Positions 1 through 13,200 of a stretch of DNA of 64,000 nucleotides are shown here, piece by piece. Every line of letters starts with the position of its first letter. The stretch's first letter is position 1. A program made the position numbers and the translations under genes. Where the stretch lies: positions 2,632,747 to 2,696,746 of the forward strand of contig OZ007510.1 in NCBI GenBank assembly GCA_963931865.1, read 5' to 3'. This DNA comes from Axinella damicornis (Eukaryota > Porifera > Demospongiae > Axinellida > Axinellidae). The notes beneath the pieces are model-generated. The model was not told the origin of the DNA. It did no database searches and saw only the letters and a program-made list of their open reading frames with translations.

Positions 1-751
1 CATAAAACTGCATGATCACACACACAACACCCAACTACCACCTACCACAAACTAAATCTAGTTGCTCATTTAGTATTTAACACTTGCATTAATTGTCCAT
101 CTGTTGAAGAGCACTTATTCAATATACAGTAGACCAGCCAGTTTCAGATAAAGATGATGCCACGCTCACTTAATTACTACATATATACATAAACAATTCC
201 ACAGTGATCTATCAACCATAAAGAACGTGTACTGATGTGATGTTGGCTTTAAATGAAGGAGGATGGAGTCTTTGGATCCTACATTACTGCTCACCATTTC
301 AAAGTAGTGGTCACTTTCATGTGATATGTCTACTTCTGTCGCTGTCGATCAACGTTACATAGTCTACTCACATACTTTTTGGTATGGCTTTAATTGCAAC
401 CCCTATTTAATCTTTGCGGACTCCACAACATGACTAGGAGAAATTCTTGTGGGTATTAAGCCAATGCCCAACAAGTGGTTAACTGTGTTGTTAGAGCTGG
501 GGTTTGTCTTCGTGTTGACCATAGTTCTTTGAGGCCATAGATTGAGATTATCTGACACATAACTGCACAGGTTCAAATTCATGCCCTAAAAAAAGTGATG
601 CCACATGCCAGGAAATGTGCTTGTGCTTAATAAAATTAATGTTAAGTGCCTAATAGTGAGGAGCACTTATTAAGTTTACGGACATGCTCATCAGAGATGG
701 AATAGCTAGTGCATGCACAAGCAAAGTAGTTTCCCAAGATCTTACACTTAC
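1..751. other. Intron sequence, left edge
   Basis: AT-rich sequence following the donor at 751 on the minus strand. I see no convincing exon and no repeat. It should be an intron of the ABCA-like gene. Confidence 0.5.
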
Positions 752-3700
752 CCTGGGCTCTGTGCAGCATCTGCTGATGTCGTAGTTCTCCGAATGGTAC
801 CAACCATATGAGCAATGGTGCGACCTATAGTGCTACGTCTCTTCTGAAACCTTTTGGGTGTCTCTGGGGGAGCAGTCAGTTTCACCTTTGCCTGAAGGGT
901 GTAGCCTGAACCATACCTATGTAGGTATGCAGCAGGAAATAGATATGAGAACTTCCTTGATATACAAGATCGTATATCAATATAATAAGTGTTGATCGTA
1001 AGTGTTGCTTAGAGTTGGGTTATCCACTATTGGCATATCAGTTAATAACTAAATGATAACCTCTGGTAGATGCTTGTTGGTTAGTTTCACAGCTTCAAAG
1101 GGAGCTTCAAAGTAAAGGAATAATACTTGAGGCTGCCACATTATCAACCTCAATGGCATTCACAGATAATTTCTCACTTGTTCTTGAGGTGTTGGATTCC
1201 CCCAAGGCATCTGAAAGAGCCATTGACCATAATGGCCAGACGAGTGCAAAGGGCCTCACATTCCTCCATGCTGAAAGTACGCAGGAAGTAATGTTAGATA
1301 TGCAACACATTTTTTACCTTGAATCATCTATTGTGAAGCACAGTTAGGCATATTTCATGTCAAGACTTAGTAAAAAATGGTTGACGTGGACATCACATAA
1401 GTAGGAGTACTGTGGAGTACATGCAATAAAATAAACTTAAATGTTTGCTGGGTCAGTGGAACATTAGTGCAGAAGTCTGTCCCTGTAGATATTTTACGGT
1501 TTACAACACCAGGCTACACCATGGGAAATTCCCTGATCCCATGCAGTGGGCCACCAATCTCTGCTATCATGAATCATGCGTTATGGGCGATCATGTTTGA
1601 GTGAACACAGCTGTATCAACATGATCCGACCAAGGTCACAAAAGCTAAGAGAATCCGAATCAAATATACCACAATTTCTACTGCAATCCATGGACACATG
1701 AGAAACACTTTTTCTGCAGTAAGTTCAGTGTAGTTTCCCTATCTGCTGTATGGTTACATAGCATATATCGGGAAATTTTTGTCGTTAAAATATTTTTGAG
1801 AATGCCACTAAACGCAAAAATTTATCACGCGAAATAATTTACGAATACTGAGGGAAGCAGATAAATTATGGTAATGAACATGTGTACTGCGCAATTCACA
1901 GCTCTGTAGCTGTTTCATGAATGACGGACTTCCAGCCTGACTCGAGACAGAAATACCTTCTCAAAGTATCGCTCAAGTGGACGGAGGGGTTCAAGAGGTG
2001 GGAGCAGCACATTGAGCACATGGTGTGAAGGAGCGGACCGGAATAGGCAAGTAGCTACTTACATTTGTCACGACCATGGTGGGTCCGCAGCAGCTCGAGT
2101 TTTACCGAAGAAGCTGGGTTGGCGAGTTAGTGAAAGAACGGCAAATGCAGCTAGGTCAGAGTCGTAAATAAATCTCTTCGATCACCACAGTTCGCAACAA
2201 ATTTATTTTCAACATGAATAATTGTCACATGAAAGATTTTCAACTCGAAGATTTCCAATATATGGTAGCTGCATACACACCTATGTGATGTGAGGATGAT
2301 ACTGCGCCCCTCGTGCGTGATTCCTGTCAGCACATCCCAGAGGAAGCGGCGAGTAGTGGGGTCCATACCAGTGGTCGGCTCATCCTGGTGTGGGATGCGT
2401 GGGTAGGTAAAGGTCCACGTAAATTGGTGTGGTATATCAACTGGTGGAGAATAAAGAGAGTTCAAACCTACCAGGAACACAATAGATGGGTTGCCAACAA
2501 TAGCAATAGCAGTGCTCAACTTCCGCTTGTTGCCACCACTGCAGCCAAGAAGAAAGTCACATACTTCACCTCACGGTAGTCATCAGCTATACAATATACA
2601 GTCCAGACACCACCTATCAAAGCACGTTACCTGTATTTCCCACAGCGTTTGTCAGCATGCATGCTGAGGTCCAGCCTGGTGATTTCATTTTCTACCACCT
2701 CTTTAATTTGGTCTTCAGGAACTCCTCGGATGCGAGCAAACATTGTCAGGAGCTCACGGCCAGTCAGATATTCAATCAAGGAATCAAACTGCATAACAGA
2801 TGATGAAAAATTATCACCAAATACTCCCCTGTTAATACAAGTGATGGTATTAATTGTCACTATAGCTCTTGAATGGGATCACAGTAGTTCTAACAGAGTC
2901 TGGACTTGATGCACCATCAGGCAATGAAAACAAGGTGGTTCAACATTCTTCTAGATCCCAAATGAGATTTTGACTATTGGTGTATTGCCATAGGGGGCAG
3001 TGAAGTTCGATATAGTCTCATTCCCAGACCTTTCATCCAGGGCGTATATATATCGCCTCCAGTATACTAAAAGAGTTCCGCGCTGGGGTTGGCTGAGCCT
3101 GGGACTGAGACAATGAGCACATCCCACAAAACACTAGAGTGCATCGCTCATTGCCAATAGCACCAGCACCACACTGGGAGTTTCATCTGTGCACTATCCT
3201 ACAAAGAACCACAATACCAGTAACAGTATATGTACATATGAACTGAATTCCCTGTCCTTCTCCCCCCCCCCCCACACACACACACACACACCTAGCTCAT
3301 CTTTCCTTAATTCTATCCTCTAGGCCAACATCAACTAACTATACACCAACCTGGGGGCAGTACCCTATCCTTTGCTGAACCTGAAAATACACAAAATAGA
3401 CAGCACTGAGCAAACATACAGTACGTACAGAGCTTGCAAGACAGCAATGAACAGTAATTTAATTCGCTGAATTAATCTCAAGAAGATTGTACTTAAAGGA
3501 CTACGGACTTAAGTGTCTACTGTAAACAAGAAATTGAGCAATTCCACAGCACCTTATTCCTCAGCCCAGAGTCCTTCTGTGAGGGGGTGGCGACATGCCA
3601 CTTGTCTATGGTACTTGACATTGTATTCACAAGAATCACAACTCACATCCCTAAGCTGAGTCCGGATGTCATATCCAGCAATGATGGCAGTGCCGCTGGT

Positions 3701-4230
3701 CATGGTCCTATCACCTGTCAGGATGCTGAACGTGGTCGTCTTGCCAGCACCTGTATCATGCACAATGTACAGATAAATGATGATGTCATCAGTAGTGTTC
3801 AGCATTCAAAATTGTTACTAGTGGATCAGCCGCATACAGCCAATACCTGGTAACTTAGTTGTGCCCATCTACAGCCACGTTGATCACACTATATTGCTAG
3901 ATGATCAGATGATTCCAACTGATGCAGGTTTTACCCACGTACCATTGACTCCCAGTAGTCCAAAGCACTCTCCACTAGGGATGCCAAGGCTTATCCCATT
4001 CACAGCTCTCTTCTCTGGATGTAGAAGGCCGGAGAAAACCTGCAGAAAAAGTATTCAGTATTAACGGCAGCTTAGAAAATATTGTAGTAACAATGAATAC
4101 ATACTGCTGCATACAGTTAACAGTTCTTGCAACAGGTGCATACCTTGACAAGGTTCTTGATGACAATCACCTCATTCTTTGTGGTGCCTCCACTCAACAC
4201 TCTCTTCCTCTCATCAGACACATCAGAATC
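752..4230 (-). CDS. ABCA-like gene: second nucleotide-binding domain (NBD2) exons
   Basis: Exons 4144-4230, 3943-4039, 3647-3750 ([13 protein letters not shown]), a 30-nt microexon 3351-3380 ([10 protein letters not shown], the Q-loop), 2631-2788, 2472-2538 (signature [10 protein letters not shown]), 2281-2384 (DEPTTGMD), 1178-1270 ([17 protein letters not shown]) and 752-916 ([13 protein letters not shown] then a basic, Ser/Thr-rich tail). Every junction phase fits. Walker B is split by an intron directly before DEPTTG. The window ends before the final TTLEQVFL-type exon, which I did not find in 1-751. Confidence 0.95.
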
Positions 4231-7200
4231 CTACACAGAGTATATCAGTTACTACCGAAGTACTAAACTGCTTTCTACATCAAAGTCAGCATAGTTACTC
4301 AATAAATCACACCATGAAAAATGTTCAGGTCCTACCTCTCCTTCAAGCTGCATTTCTGCAACAGCAGCATACTTATTATTGGAATTGCTTCGGCACAGTA
4401 ATTGCTTTATCTCAGGGTAGAAGAAGGAGCGCTGGATGTGCAGTGTGTGGCATGTGATACATGTGTGCGTACATGTGAGTACAGTTTCTGTTCATGTCTG
4501 CTATTGATGTTACTACTGTTACTGTTGTGGGCTGGCATGATCAAACTGCAGACCACAGTACAAAATATCCAGGAATTAATTTTGGTGTGCATCTTAAAGA
4601 TGAGGCCAACCTTTGGAACGATTCTCTGACTTGTGTTTGCGGGGCAGCTTGACAAGAAACCAGAAGGCGTCTTTCAAGTACCAGAAGGTTATTTTTGAAG
4701 AAGTGGAAAGGTTCTTACGAAGAGCGTTGGGTTCGCATGTACATAAGTTTCCCAAGAGATCACTTGCGGATCTTCTGGAGCTTCATTTAGGTATATAGGT
4801 CTTCCAGAGCTTTGTTGTTGGTGGAACGTGGAACAGTAGCGGAACTGGTAGGTTGTAATAAGCTGCTAGTAAATTAAGTTAGTGGCTGCAGTATTGCTAG
4901 TTTGTTATTAGCTACTTATGTACAAGACAAAGAAATTGAGTTGTCACGGTAACTGACCGATCTGCCTGCAGATATAAAAGGTCCATCATTAGGCACAGGC
5001 AATTGCATAGCAGGAAATAAGTTTTCACTGTCAGTCAATACACGACAGCTGTCATTGTAGTGTATAGCCACAATCTCCATGTACCTACATAACCACGAGT
5101 ACCCAAACATTGCAGGGACTATTCATTAGTGTAACATCATGTATTGGTATAGAGGTGACTCCACCCACAACTGAATCTGAAAGGCATATACGGATGAGGA
5201 AATGGCTACAGAGAGACTTCCCAATGCAGCAGCATTAAGAGTACCTCATGGAGCAATGTGAGAAAGAAGAAAATGATTGCTTCTGCAGCCAGGTAAGTTA
5301 AGATGATCCCAATGCCTGGCCGGTTGAAAGAAAGGACGCTGTCAACGTAGCGAAGTGAAGTGCTTGCACTTGCACAGAACCTATATAAAGGAAATGCAAA
5401 GCTGTGTGAATACAAATCAAGTAGTGTAATGGCGATGCCTTGACACAATTATAAAAGTAAGCTGCATGAAGGCAGGTAAGAGTTCCAGAACTAAAGTTGA
5501 ACACATAAATTAGAGAAGTGTTCCTATTCTTGCTGCAAAGTTTTCAAATCAACATACTGTATGAATCTCAGGATTAGCTGCTATACGTGGTTATCATCTA
5601 TCACGCCCTATTGATGCACAATGCACAATGGAGCTGCGTGCCCCTGAACAACACTGCAGTGAGAGCAACAACAGGCCCGGAGATGTCTACCATTCCAATT
5701 TTATGCTAGGTTTCGTTGGGCCCTTTCTACACTGTTTGTGCCTATTTCAATACGGTCTTCTAAGTCCAAGTCGGTTCACACGGTTTCATTTTTGGTACAA
5801 AGAAACGTACTACGAAATAGCACTTAATGAAGTGTATGGTGCACGTATCCACGCGTGGGGATCCCGTAACCTTCATAATTTGATTGTAGTGTAATGGTAT
5901 AACTCTTAGTTACATATCTGTTCTAATACTGCAGGTATCGATACCATAAATTGATGTGGGCTAAAGTATTGAATCACTGGATACTATGAATATAAAATGC
6001 GTACCTTGGATAGCTATCTAGGTACGTACATGCACGGAACATGTAATTGCTCTCCCACACCAACATCATATAATAAATCCATCCGAAACCTTGTCACTCT
6101 GCAAACTCACTCCAGGGTTTCTACACTTTCTGTACACACTTCCCTTCTGAGCTGGTTGAGATAGATGTCAGTGAACCCAATGACCATTCTGCAGAAAGTA
6201 CAAAGTAACACAACACACACCATGTGATTGACGGGCTGCTACATACTTATATGGACATGTCGGTCACAAATGTGAGCAACAAAATACATTTTAAAACTCA
6301 CCCATAGGTAGGGAAGATCAGGAAGAAGTAGTGCAGCATATCAGCCAGGTCAGTCCCCAGACGAATTACTACTGTTTGTGCTAGCTAAGATATAGGGGGA
6401 AAATGTAGTTATAATTCGTATACGTAGGTATATAAGGACAAAATATCATAGAGTTTGTGGTATGTAGGGATGGCACAGACGGAAAAGACGTGCAACTACA
6501 AAAAACCTATCCACTTTGGTACATTGCTCATACCGTAGAGACCTGTTAATAGGCGCATGCAGCTATTAAGCGCATAGTTTTAAATAAGCGCATACTTCCT
6601 TCTTGTCCTTACGCATCATTTAATTAGTGCATACGGCTAAAAAAATGCTATTTGTGTTCGCGAATTAGCAAGACACTATGACAGATTGTGCAGAAGCACC
6701 CGGCACTCTCAAAGCTACGCTGGATAGCGAACACTTACATGACAACTCTTGAGGGACATAGCCTTAGCCCTACTACTGTGCACCTCTCCGTTCGCAAGGC
6801 ACACTGGCAAAATGGATGGCGCAGCCATCATTTCTGTCCTCGTGTGTAAGTATCTCGCCATGACATGCAGTACGGAACCATACTCCCTTGTAGATATGAT
6901 GACATCACTCACAGCATCTTCGTCAGCTTGCCATGATCGGGATCCAATATACTCATAATAAGCACATACTTTCTTGCTGCTGCATGCGATAAGCGCATGC
7001 GCCTATTAACCAGTCTCTACGGTATTGTATCTCAAGGAATATGTGGTAGCCCATATCCTGGTGGTAACATGAATTGCCTGCTAACCACAAAATATTATGC
7101 TTTGTGGAAATTATAGTCAACTGAACCTTATACGATACTCAATGGAGCCTTAATACACACCAAAAGTAAGACGTACATCTTAACACAGTACACAGTGTCA

Positions 7201-10200
7201 GCATATTTGACCACCAATTTCTTACCACTCCAGTAGTGAAGTAGGCAATCAAAAGGAGTCCATAGGCAGCCAGGGTGTTGGAGAAGAAGGAGGAAAAGAA
7301 GTAGGTAGCAGGAATGCCAGACAATGTTGTGAAAATCTGGGAATGGAATGGAGTGGCACACAAGTTATACTTACAAAAAAGGTTCGGAACACATTTGAAA
7401 ACTTTGGGGAATATCAGATTTTCAAATACATACTTATTAAATACCTGATTTAGAGAACCTGCATGGAACCAGCATGCACTGCAAACCATTATTCCTAGTA
7501 ATCTGATATGTAGTTCAGGTCATAGCCATGATCTATGTATGCAAGTTACGTAACCATGCATACTAAAGCACTAAAGCATTTCATAGGGGATTCATTGGCC
7601 TGAGAAAACTATTATTTTGTAGTGCTAGCCACTCACGAGTAGCAGGCTGACTGCTGCAAGGCCATCCCCACTGCTATATGCATCCACTTGGAATGCAGCA
7701 AATAGAGCAATTGAGATGATGATGGGTAGCACAGCACAGAGGAGGTCCCACACAAGGTTGGCCATCCAGTAGCTTGTCGTGTGAAGACCACTCACAAACT
7801 GGAGATGCTTAGCCTGAACAATTAAGCGAGGCATCAATGCATGATTGCCAAGGAAGCTGTGGACATGTATAAGCAATGTGTATCATTCTCCTTTTCACAG
7901 TATGGGTATGAAGATGGTATACGTATGTACGTGACATTTTCTCCTCACCTTGGATTCTTTTTCTGCCACAAGGAACAGGGTAGATGAAGCCAGGAGAAAG
8001 CTGAAGCCAAACGTCACCACAGTGCCAACAGCTCCCCCAAAGGTCGAACTAAAAAAGGCTCCTGCCTGCATCATTGTGGGACAGACAGTGCCTAAAATAT
8101 AATACTACCCACAGGGCCATAGGAAGCATAAAAATAAAAGCCCTGACATGTCTGGCCAATATTATAATAGCACAATTACACGCTGCCAAAGGCAGTGCAT
8201 AGAGGTGTATAGTGCTGATCAGTCCGCGCGAAGTGCAGAAATTTTTTTCAGTTATCAGGATGGGCTCTCGTAGCATCAAGTCAACCTTTGTACTACACTT
8301 ACAAAGGTTTCTATTAATAATTACGTCATTATAGTTGTAGTGATCAGTCACCGTTTTGAGTGGATTTGTATGGACACCAACAGCTATACTTCTTACAAGC
8401 AGACACGAGAAACTGTTCACTGCTTTGTACGCATGCGTGCATGTAATATAATATTACATCATGATTACACAATGCATAACTGTACACACAAATCACTACA
8501 CTTCCCTCACACTAACAAAAGAAACAATTCAATCTCACAGTCATAGTCTCTGTGGGGCCTGTCGCACTCGAGTAGGGTAACGGCGGATCGGAGTAGTAGA
8601 ACTAACAGGGGGTTGCACAGCAGGTGCCACAGGTTCAGGTACATTCTCACTACAATCCTGCTCAGAAACATCGGAGTCTCTATTGATAAAAGGTCTGGGT
8701 GTCTCGGAAGGGTAAATTGCATCACCCACTGGGGTTGACTCCCTCACTAATTCCTCATGATCATGAGCATCAACACCCTCACCTTCATTAGCAATAGTTG
8801 CTCCCACGTGCAGCTGGTCAATGTGCCTCCTCCACAACATTCCCGAGTCCAACTGAATAATGTACGACAAGGGACCCTTGCACTCGACCACCACTCCAGA
8901 CATCCACTTTGGCCCTGCTCGATAGTTCCGGGCCATCACCGAATCTCCCACATGAAGTTCCCGTGATTTTGAGCGCTTGTCGTGGTCTCTCTTTTGAGAT
9001 ACTTGTCCGTCAACCACTTGACCTTCACTGTCCGGTCTCAGAAGGTCAAACCTCGTTCTCACCTCCCTCTGCAAGAACAATGAACACGGACTTCTGTGTG
9101 TTGTGGTATGAGGTGTGGTTCTGTACTTCAACATCAACAAGGATTGGGCTAGGGGAGATCATTCGAACTGAGTAAATTCCATACTCTTCATCTGGCTCCT
9201 GCTCACCTTGAGCTTCGACCCACTTAGTCCTCTGAGGCTGCTGCATACCCTTGGCTTGGGATCGGCACACCCTCCTAATGTGCCCTCTCTTGCGACACCC
9301 ATGACACACTGCCTGCTTGAACTTACAGTCAATCTGTTTGTGCCTGGTACTACCACAGCGGTAGCATGCTTCATTTGTGGGTGGCTGTGCAGCGCCAACA
9401 TGCAATACAGCAGGCTCTGTCCCCTTCAATTCTTTGGCTTGCGTTTCTGCTGCCTCCAAACTGAGCGCTAACTCTTGAGCCGTTGCGAAGGTCAGTTCCG
9501 TCTTGGTCAAGAGGTGCTTTCTGACACTGTCATTTCTCAACCCACATACCAGGCGGTCACGAAGAGCCTGCTCAAGGTAGTCTCCGAACTTGCAATGCGT
9601 TGTCAGTCTCTTCAACTCAGCAATGTAATCGGCAGTGCTTTCCCCAGGGTTCTGATCCCTGCGATGGAAGCGATAACGCTCGGCTATGAGGATTGGCTGC
9701 GGCTCGTAATGGGCCTTCAGTATCTTGGCTAGCTCGGCAAAGCTTTTGTCCTTGGGAACATCCGGGGTCGTCAGGCTCCTTAACAGGGAGTATGCTTTGG
9801 GCCCGATAACACTCAACAGTACCGGCACCTTCTTCTCGGCCTTCACATCGTTCGCTTGTAAAAACATGTCCAGTCTCTCTAAATAAGCCGAAATCGTTTC
9901 ATTATCGGGATGAAACTCGCTGATGTGCCCCAATCGCTCCATCCTCGTCGCCAGTTTGTAGTGATCAGTCACCGTTTTGAGTGGATTTGTATGGACACCA
10001 ACAGCTATACTTCTTACAAGCAGACACGAGAAACTGTTCACTGCTTTGTACGCATGCGTGCATGTAATATAATATTACATCATGATTACACAATGCATAA
10101 CTGTACACACAAATCACTACAATAGTTTATATAGGAAACTGGATAACCGGAAATTGTGTGCACGTATGCAATAGCAGTAGTGCCCAACCTGGCTTTACCA

Positions 10201-13200
10201 TTGACAGTCTTTCTAGCTGCAGTGAGTAAATATTTATCACTGCTCAATCTTGGTTTTATCACTGCCCACATTTAGTTTATCACTGCCCAAATGGGCAGTG
10301 ATACCCCCATATTTTAGGCACTGATCCGACATGAATACCAGCCCCACCATTGACATGCTTGCTACACTTTGCTCTGCTTTTTGCCATGCATAAACATTTT
10401 GATGGGGGCTGGATGCATACATAGGTGTGTATCACTCACCCTAGATGAGACAATCCTGGGAAAGGGGTGGTTGTAGATACTGATCGAAAGGGAGTTGTCA
10501 CCCGTGATCTGCTTCAGCTGCATGTTGTGGAAGGCATTGAGGGCAGCTGCCGACATATGGTAGGGCTGCAGTAGAGTGAGTGTAGATGTATGTGTGCATT
10601 GGGTGACATAGGATGGGAAAGCAAAGGGAGGGAAGGGGGTCAGTTTTCTTGATACACATGCAGGCAATTCATCCTATTTTGCAACTGGAATTTATAGTAG
10701 CTACATGAGCCTGAGGCACAGATCTAGATCTGCATGATGCCACATCCACCAGTTTTGAAGACGAGACACTGGCAGTACCTCTGAAGTGACAATACCTGTT
10801 ATGGACTGGACTGTGAGACCGCATGGACTAATAATTGTTGTGCAAGTGTTGGGTTGGGCATAAGCTTAAAGCATTTTAGACTGAGTACATGTGCACAAGC
10901 ACACGTTTTATACAAAACCAGCTGGTCCATACCAATATATGTACTCTCGGAGCATATTACGGTCACTTCCTTAGCAGTCTTCTCCTGACCATATTTGAGA
11001 GGTAGAGTCATCATGCCTCTTTTTTGAACGAAAAAGGATCCACTTTCTGTGGCTCTGGATACTACATGCACTCTATATTGAAGTGAACCAGAAGGCCTGG
11101 ACACTAGGCTAATTCTATCATTGAGATCATGAGCAAATTGATTATGCAATAACAATTTCCTTACCTGATTGTTGTACCACACAGTGACAGCAATTTCCTC
11201 AGTGTGATTGCGGTAGATCGCACCTGCAATCGTAGTATTACAGGTAGGTGCTAGGCCCATTGGGTTGGAGCAAGGAGCATCTTCCAAGACATTAGAAGAT
11301 AACCCATCTGCAACATTGCAGCCTGGCAGAGAAGCATCACAGGCAGAGCTGGAACCAACAGCAGTACCTGTACCACCACTGCCAGAACCACCAGTAGAAA
11401 CCACTCCAGAGACAACACCAGAAACCAAGCCAGAACTTAGTTCAAAGTTTTGACAACTGGTATTTACCAAGAGAGAGCAGTTCCCAAAAATGGTGCACAA
11501 GGACCAGGCCGTAACACAATCTGGCGGAATGAAATAGTAGCTGGAGCATTCTGGCCCTGGAATGGTTTGCAGTGGTGAGATGAAATTACAAGTGTCAGCG
11601 ATAGCTGAACAACTGCAGACGCTGTGAGGTGGATCTCTCTGGGTGATAACAAACCCCGCTTGGAACTGTTCAAAGAACACAGGAGTACCGATGTCTTCAG
11701 ATAGTGTCAGCAGTCTCTCAGCAACGTAAACATTATTGCTTTCTAACTTTCCACTCGGGTTTCCTCCACTAGAGAAAGCCACTTGAGGGGCTGCTGGACA
11801 GAACTGGCTCACACTAGGTCTTGACTGTAGCTGGTAGAATGGGTTAGTGCAGGAAGGCAGCCGACCCCCTCGTGATGTGCAACAGCTGAGGTAGTCAAGG
11901 GAGCAACCACAAAGACTAAAATTGTGGTATCAGTTCCTGTTCTGTTTACTTGGTGTTCAGATTGCATACATTACCTGAGGCACTGTGTGCAAATCCGGTA
12001 TCCAAAGCTGTCAGCGTTCCCACATTCTTGTGTTAAGTCTGCCTGCAGGAGTAACAGGTGTGCAGAGTCATCAATTTTTATTTTCTGGTCAATTCAATCC
12101 AATTTGCAGGCTTCCATAGATTGGATACTATGCAACATATAAAGAAAAACACAAAGTCACGTTCTGAATCTAGATACCCCTACCACTTCTCTTGTAGCAC
12201 AATACTGGTCTAACATCTGGTGTCTGTATTTGCAGCAATCCAAAGTAGAGTTGGGAAGACTGGATGTTGTTTCATTTATCACAGATTGAACTTCATTAGT
12301 GTAATCCAGGAACTCAGTGGCACCCAGGACAGAAGCATCAATACCCTGTGGCAAGAGAAACTTACGATTAAGTGTATTCATAAGTAAGGGATTTGCTATG
12401 GCAGAATGTATTCCCAGGTTTGCCGAAGGTAGCTAAACGTAACGCAAGTGTCACAGATGAAAGTATGAAAAATGGCTCAAAGCATAGTTTATGCAGGTAC
12501 CTTGTCAAAGATTAGACATAGACATAAAGTTCAGAAACTCTAAAGGGTTTGCAGTTCTATGAATGGAGACTTTATCACTGATGCCTTGTGTTCACTGCAC
12601 CAAAGTTGCTATTATGCCACAACAATCAAGAGAGAAACGTCTTCACTCTCGATGTCTGGAATTGCAGCCTATGATTCAAGGTGCATCTAAAATAGTTCCA
12701 GTACAGTGATGGCTCGTGGGGCTAGTCTCGGTACCAAACTCCCAGACCCCCTACGGGTAGTAAGTCTGGTACTGAGACTGTGGAGGGGCCTACTGAGCTA
12801 AAGGTGCACCAATAGTTTCAGTACAATATTCCACAGTGATGGAGGGGCTATGCCACTAACTCACTGTAAAATTGATTGGCCTGTTAGATCCATCTCCAAA
12901 CTGGGCATAAAAGATAGTGATATTGTCGGAGAGAGCTGAGTTGTCCAGGCGAAGTGATCTAATGGGGTCCTCCTGGTTTGAGCTGGCGATGACCAGGGTC
13001 AGCAAGAGGCCAAGCAGTACACTTCCAATGGGGATAATAACTTGGGAAAACCACGCCCCAGCAAATCTCAAGGAGTTGTGAAAACGCTTCAGGAACATAG
13101 CCCGAAATTGTTGTATCCGGAGAGTTGGACCTCTGTTAGGAGCTAATTTGGTAGGAAAGGGAAGGAGACAGAGATCACATGTGAATATATAGGATGGGAG

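Larger units (their letters stand above)
8331..10126 (-). mobile_element. Internally deleted Ty3/gypsy-type LTR retrotransposon in an ABCA intron
   Basis: Two identical 165-bp LTRs (8336-8500 and 9957-10121) begin TGTAGTGA and end TCACTACA. They are flanked by a perfect 5-bp target duplication ATAGT (8331-8335 and 10122-10126). Reading the minus strand, a TGGCGACGAGG primer-binding-site-like sequence starts two bases after the 5' LTR, gag follows, and a purine-rich tract (GTGAGGGAAG) abuts the 3' LTR. Protease, reverse transcriptase, RNase H and most of integrase are missing. Identical LTRs imply a recent insertion, so the deletion was probably already present in the source copy, which would have been mobilised in trans. 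Confidence 0.95.

Noticed and set aside
1950..2030. Minus-strand exon reading [15 protein letters not shown]
   Set aside because: It lies between two exons whose phases (AG|C) already join perfectly into [11 protein letters not shown], so there is no room for it in the ABCA product.
3015..3115. Possible fold-back element (AGTCTCATTCCCAGAC .. GCCTGGGACTGAGAC)
   Set aside because: Ends resemble the TAGCCTCGT family, but the flanks show no matching duplication, so membership is not supported.
4613..4798. 61-codon plus-strand open frame ([18 protein letters not shown])
   Set aside because: No domain recognised, single short frame antisense to an ABCA intron; probably chance or repeat-derived.
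10781..10800. Possible 17-nt microexon in the ABCA gene
   Set aside because: WYNNQ and [10 protein letters not shown] already join in phase without it, and adding it would break the frame.
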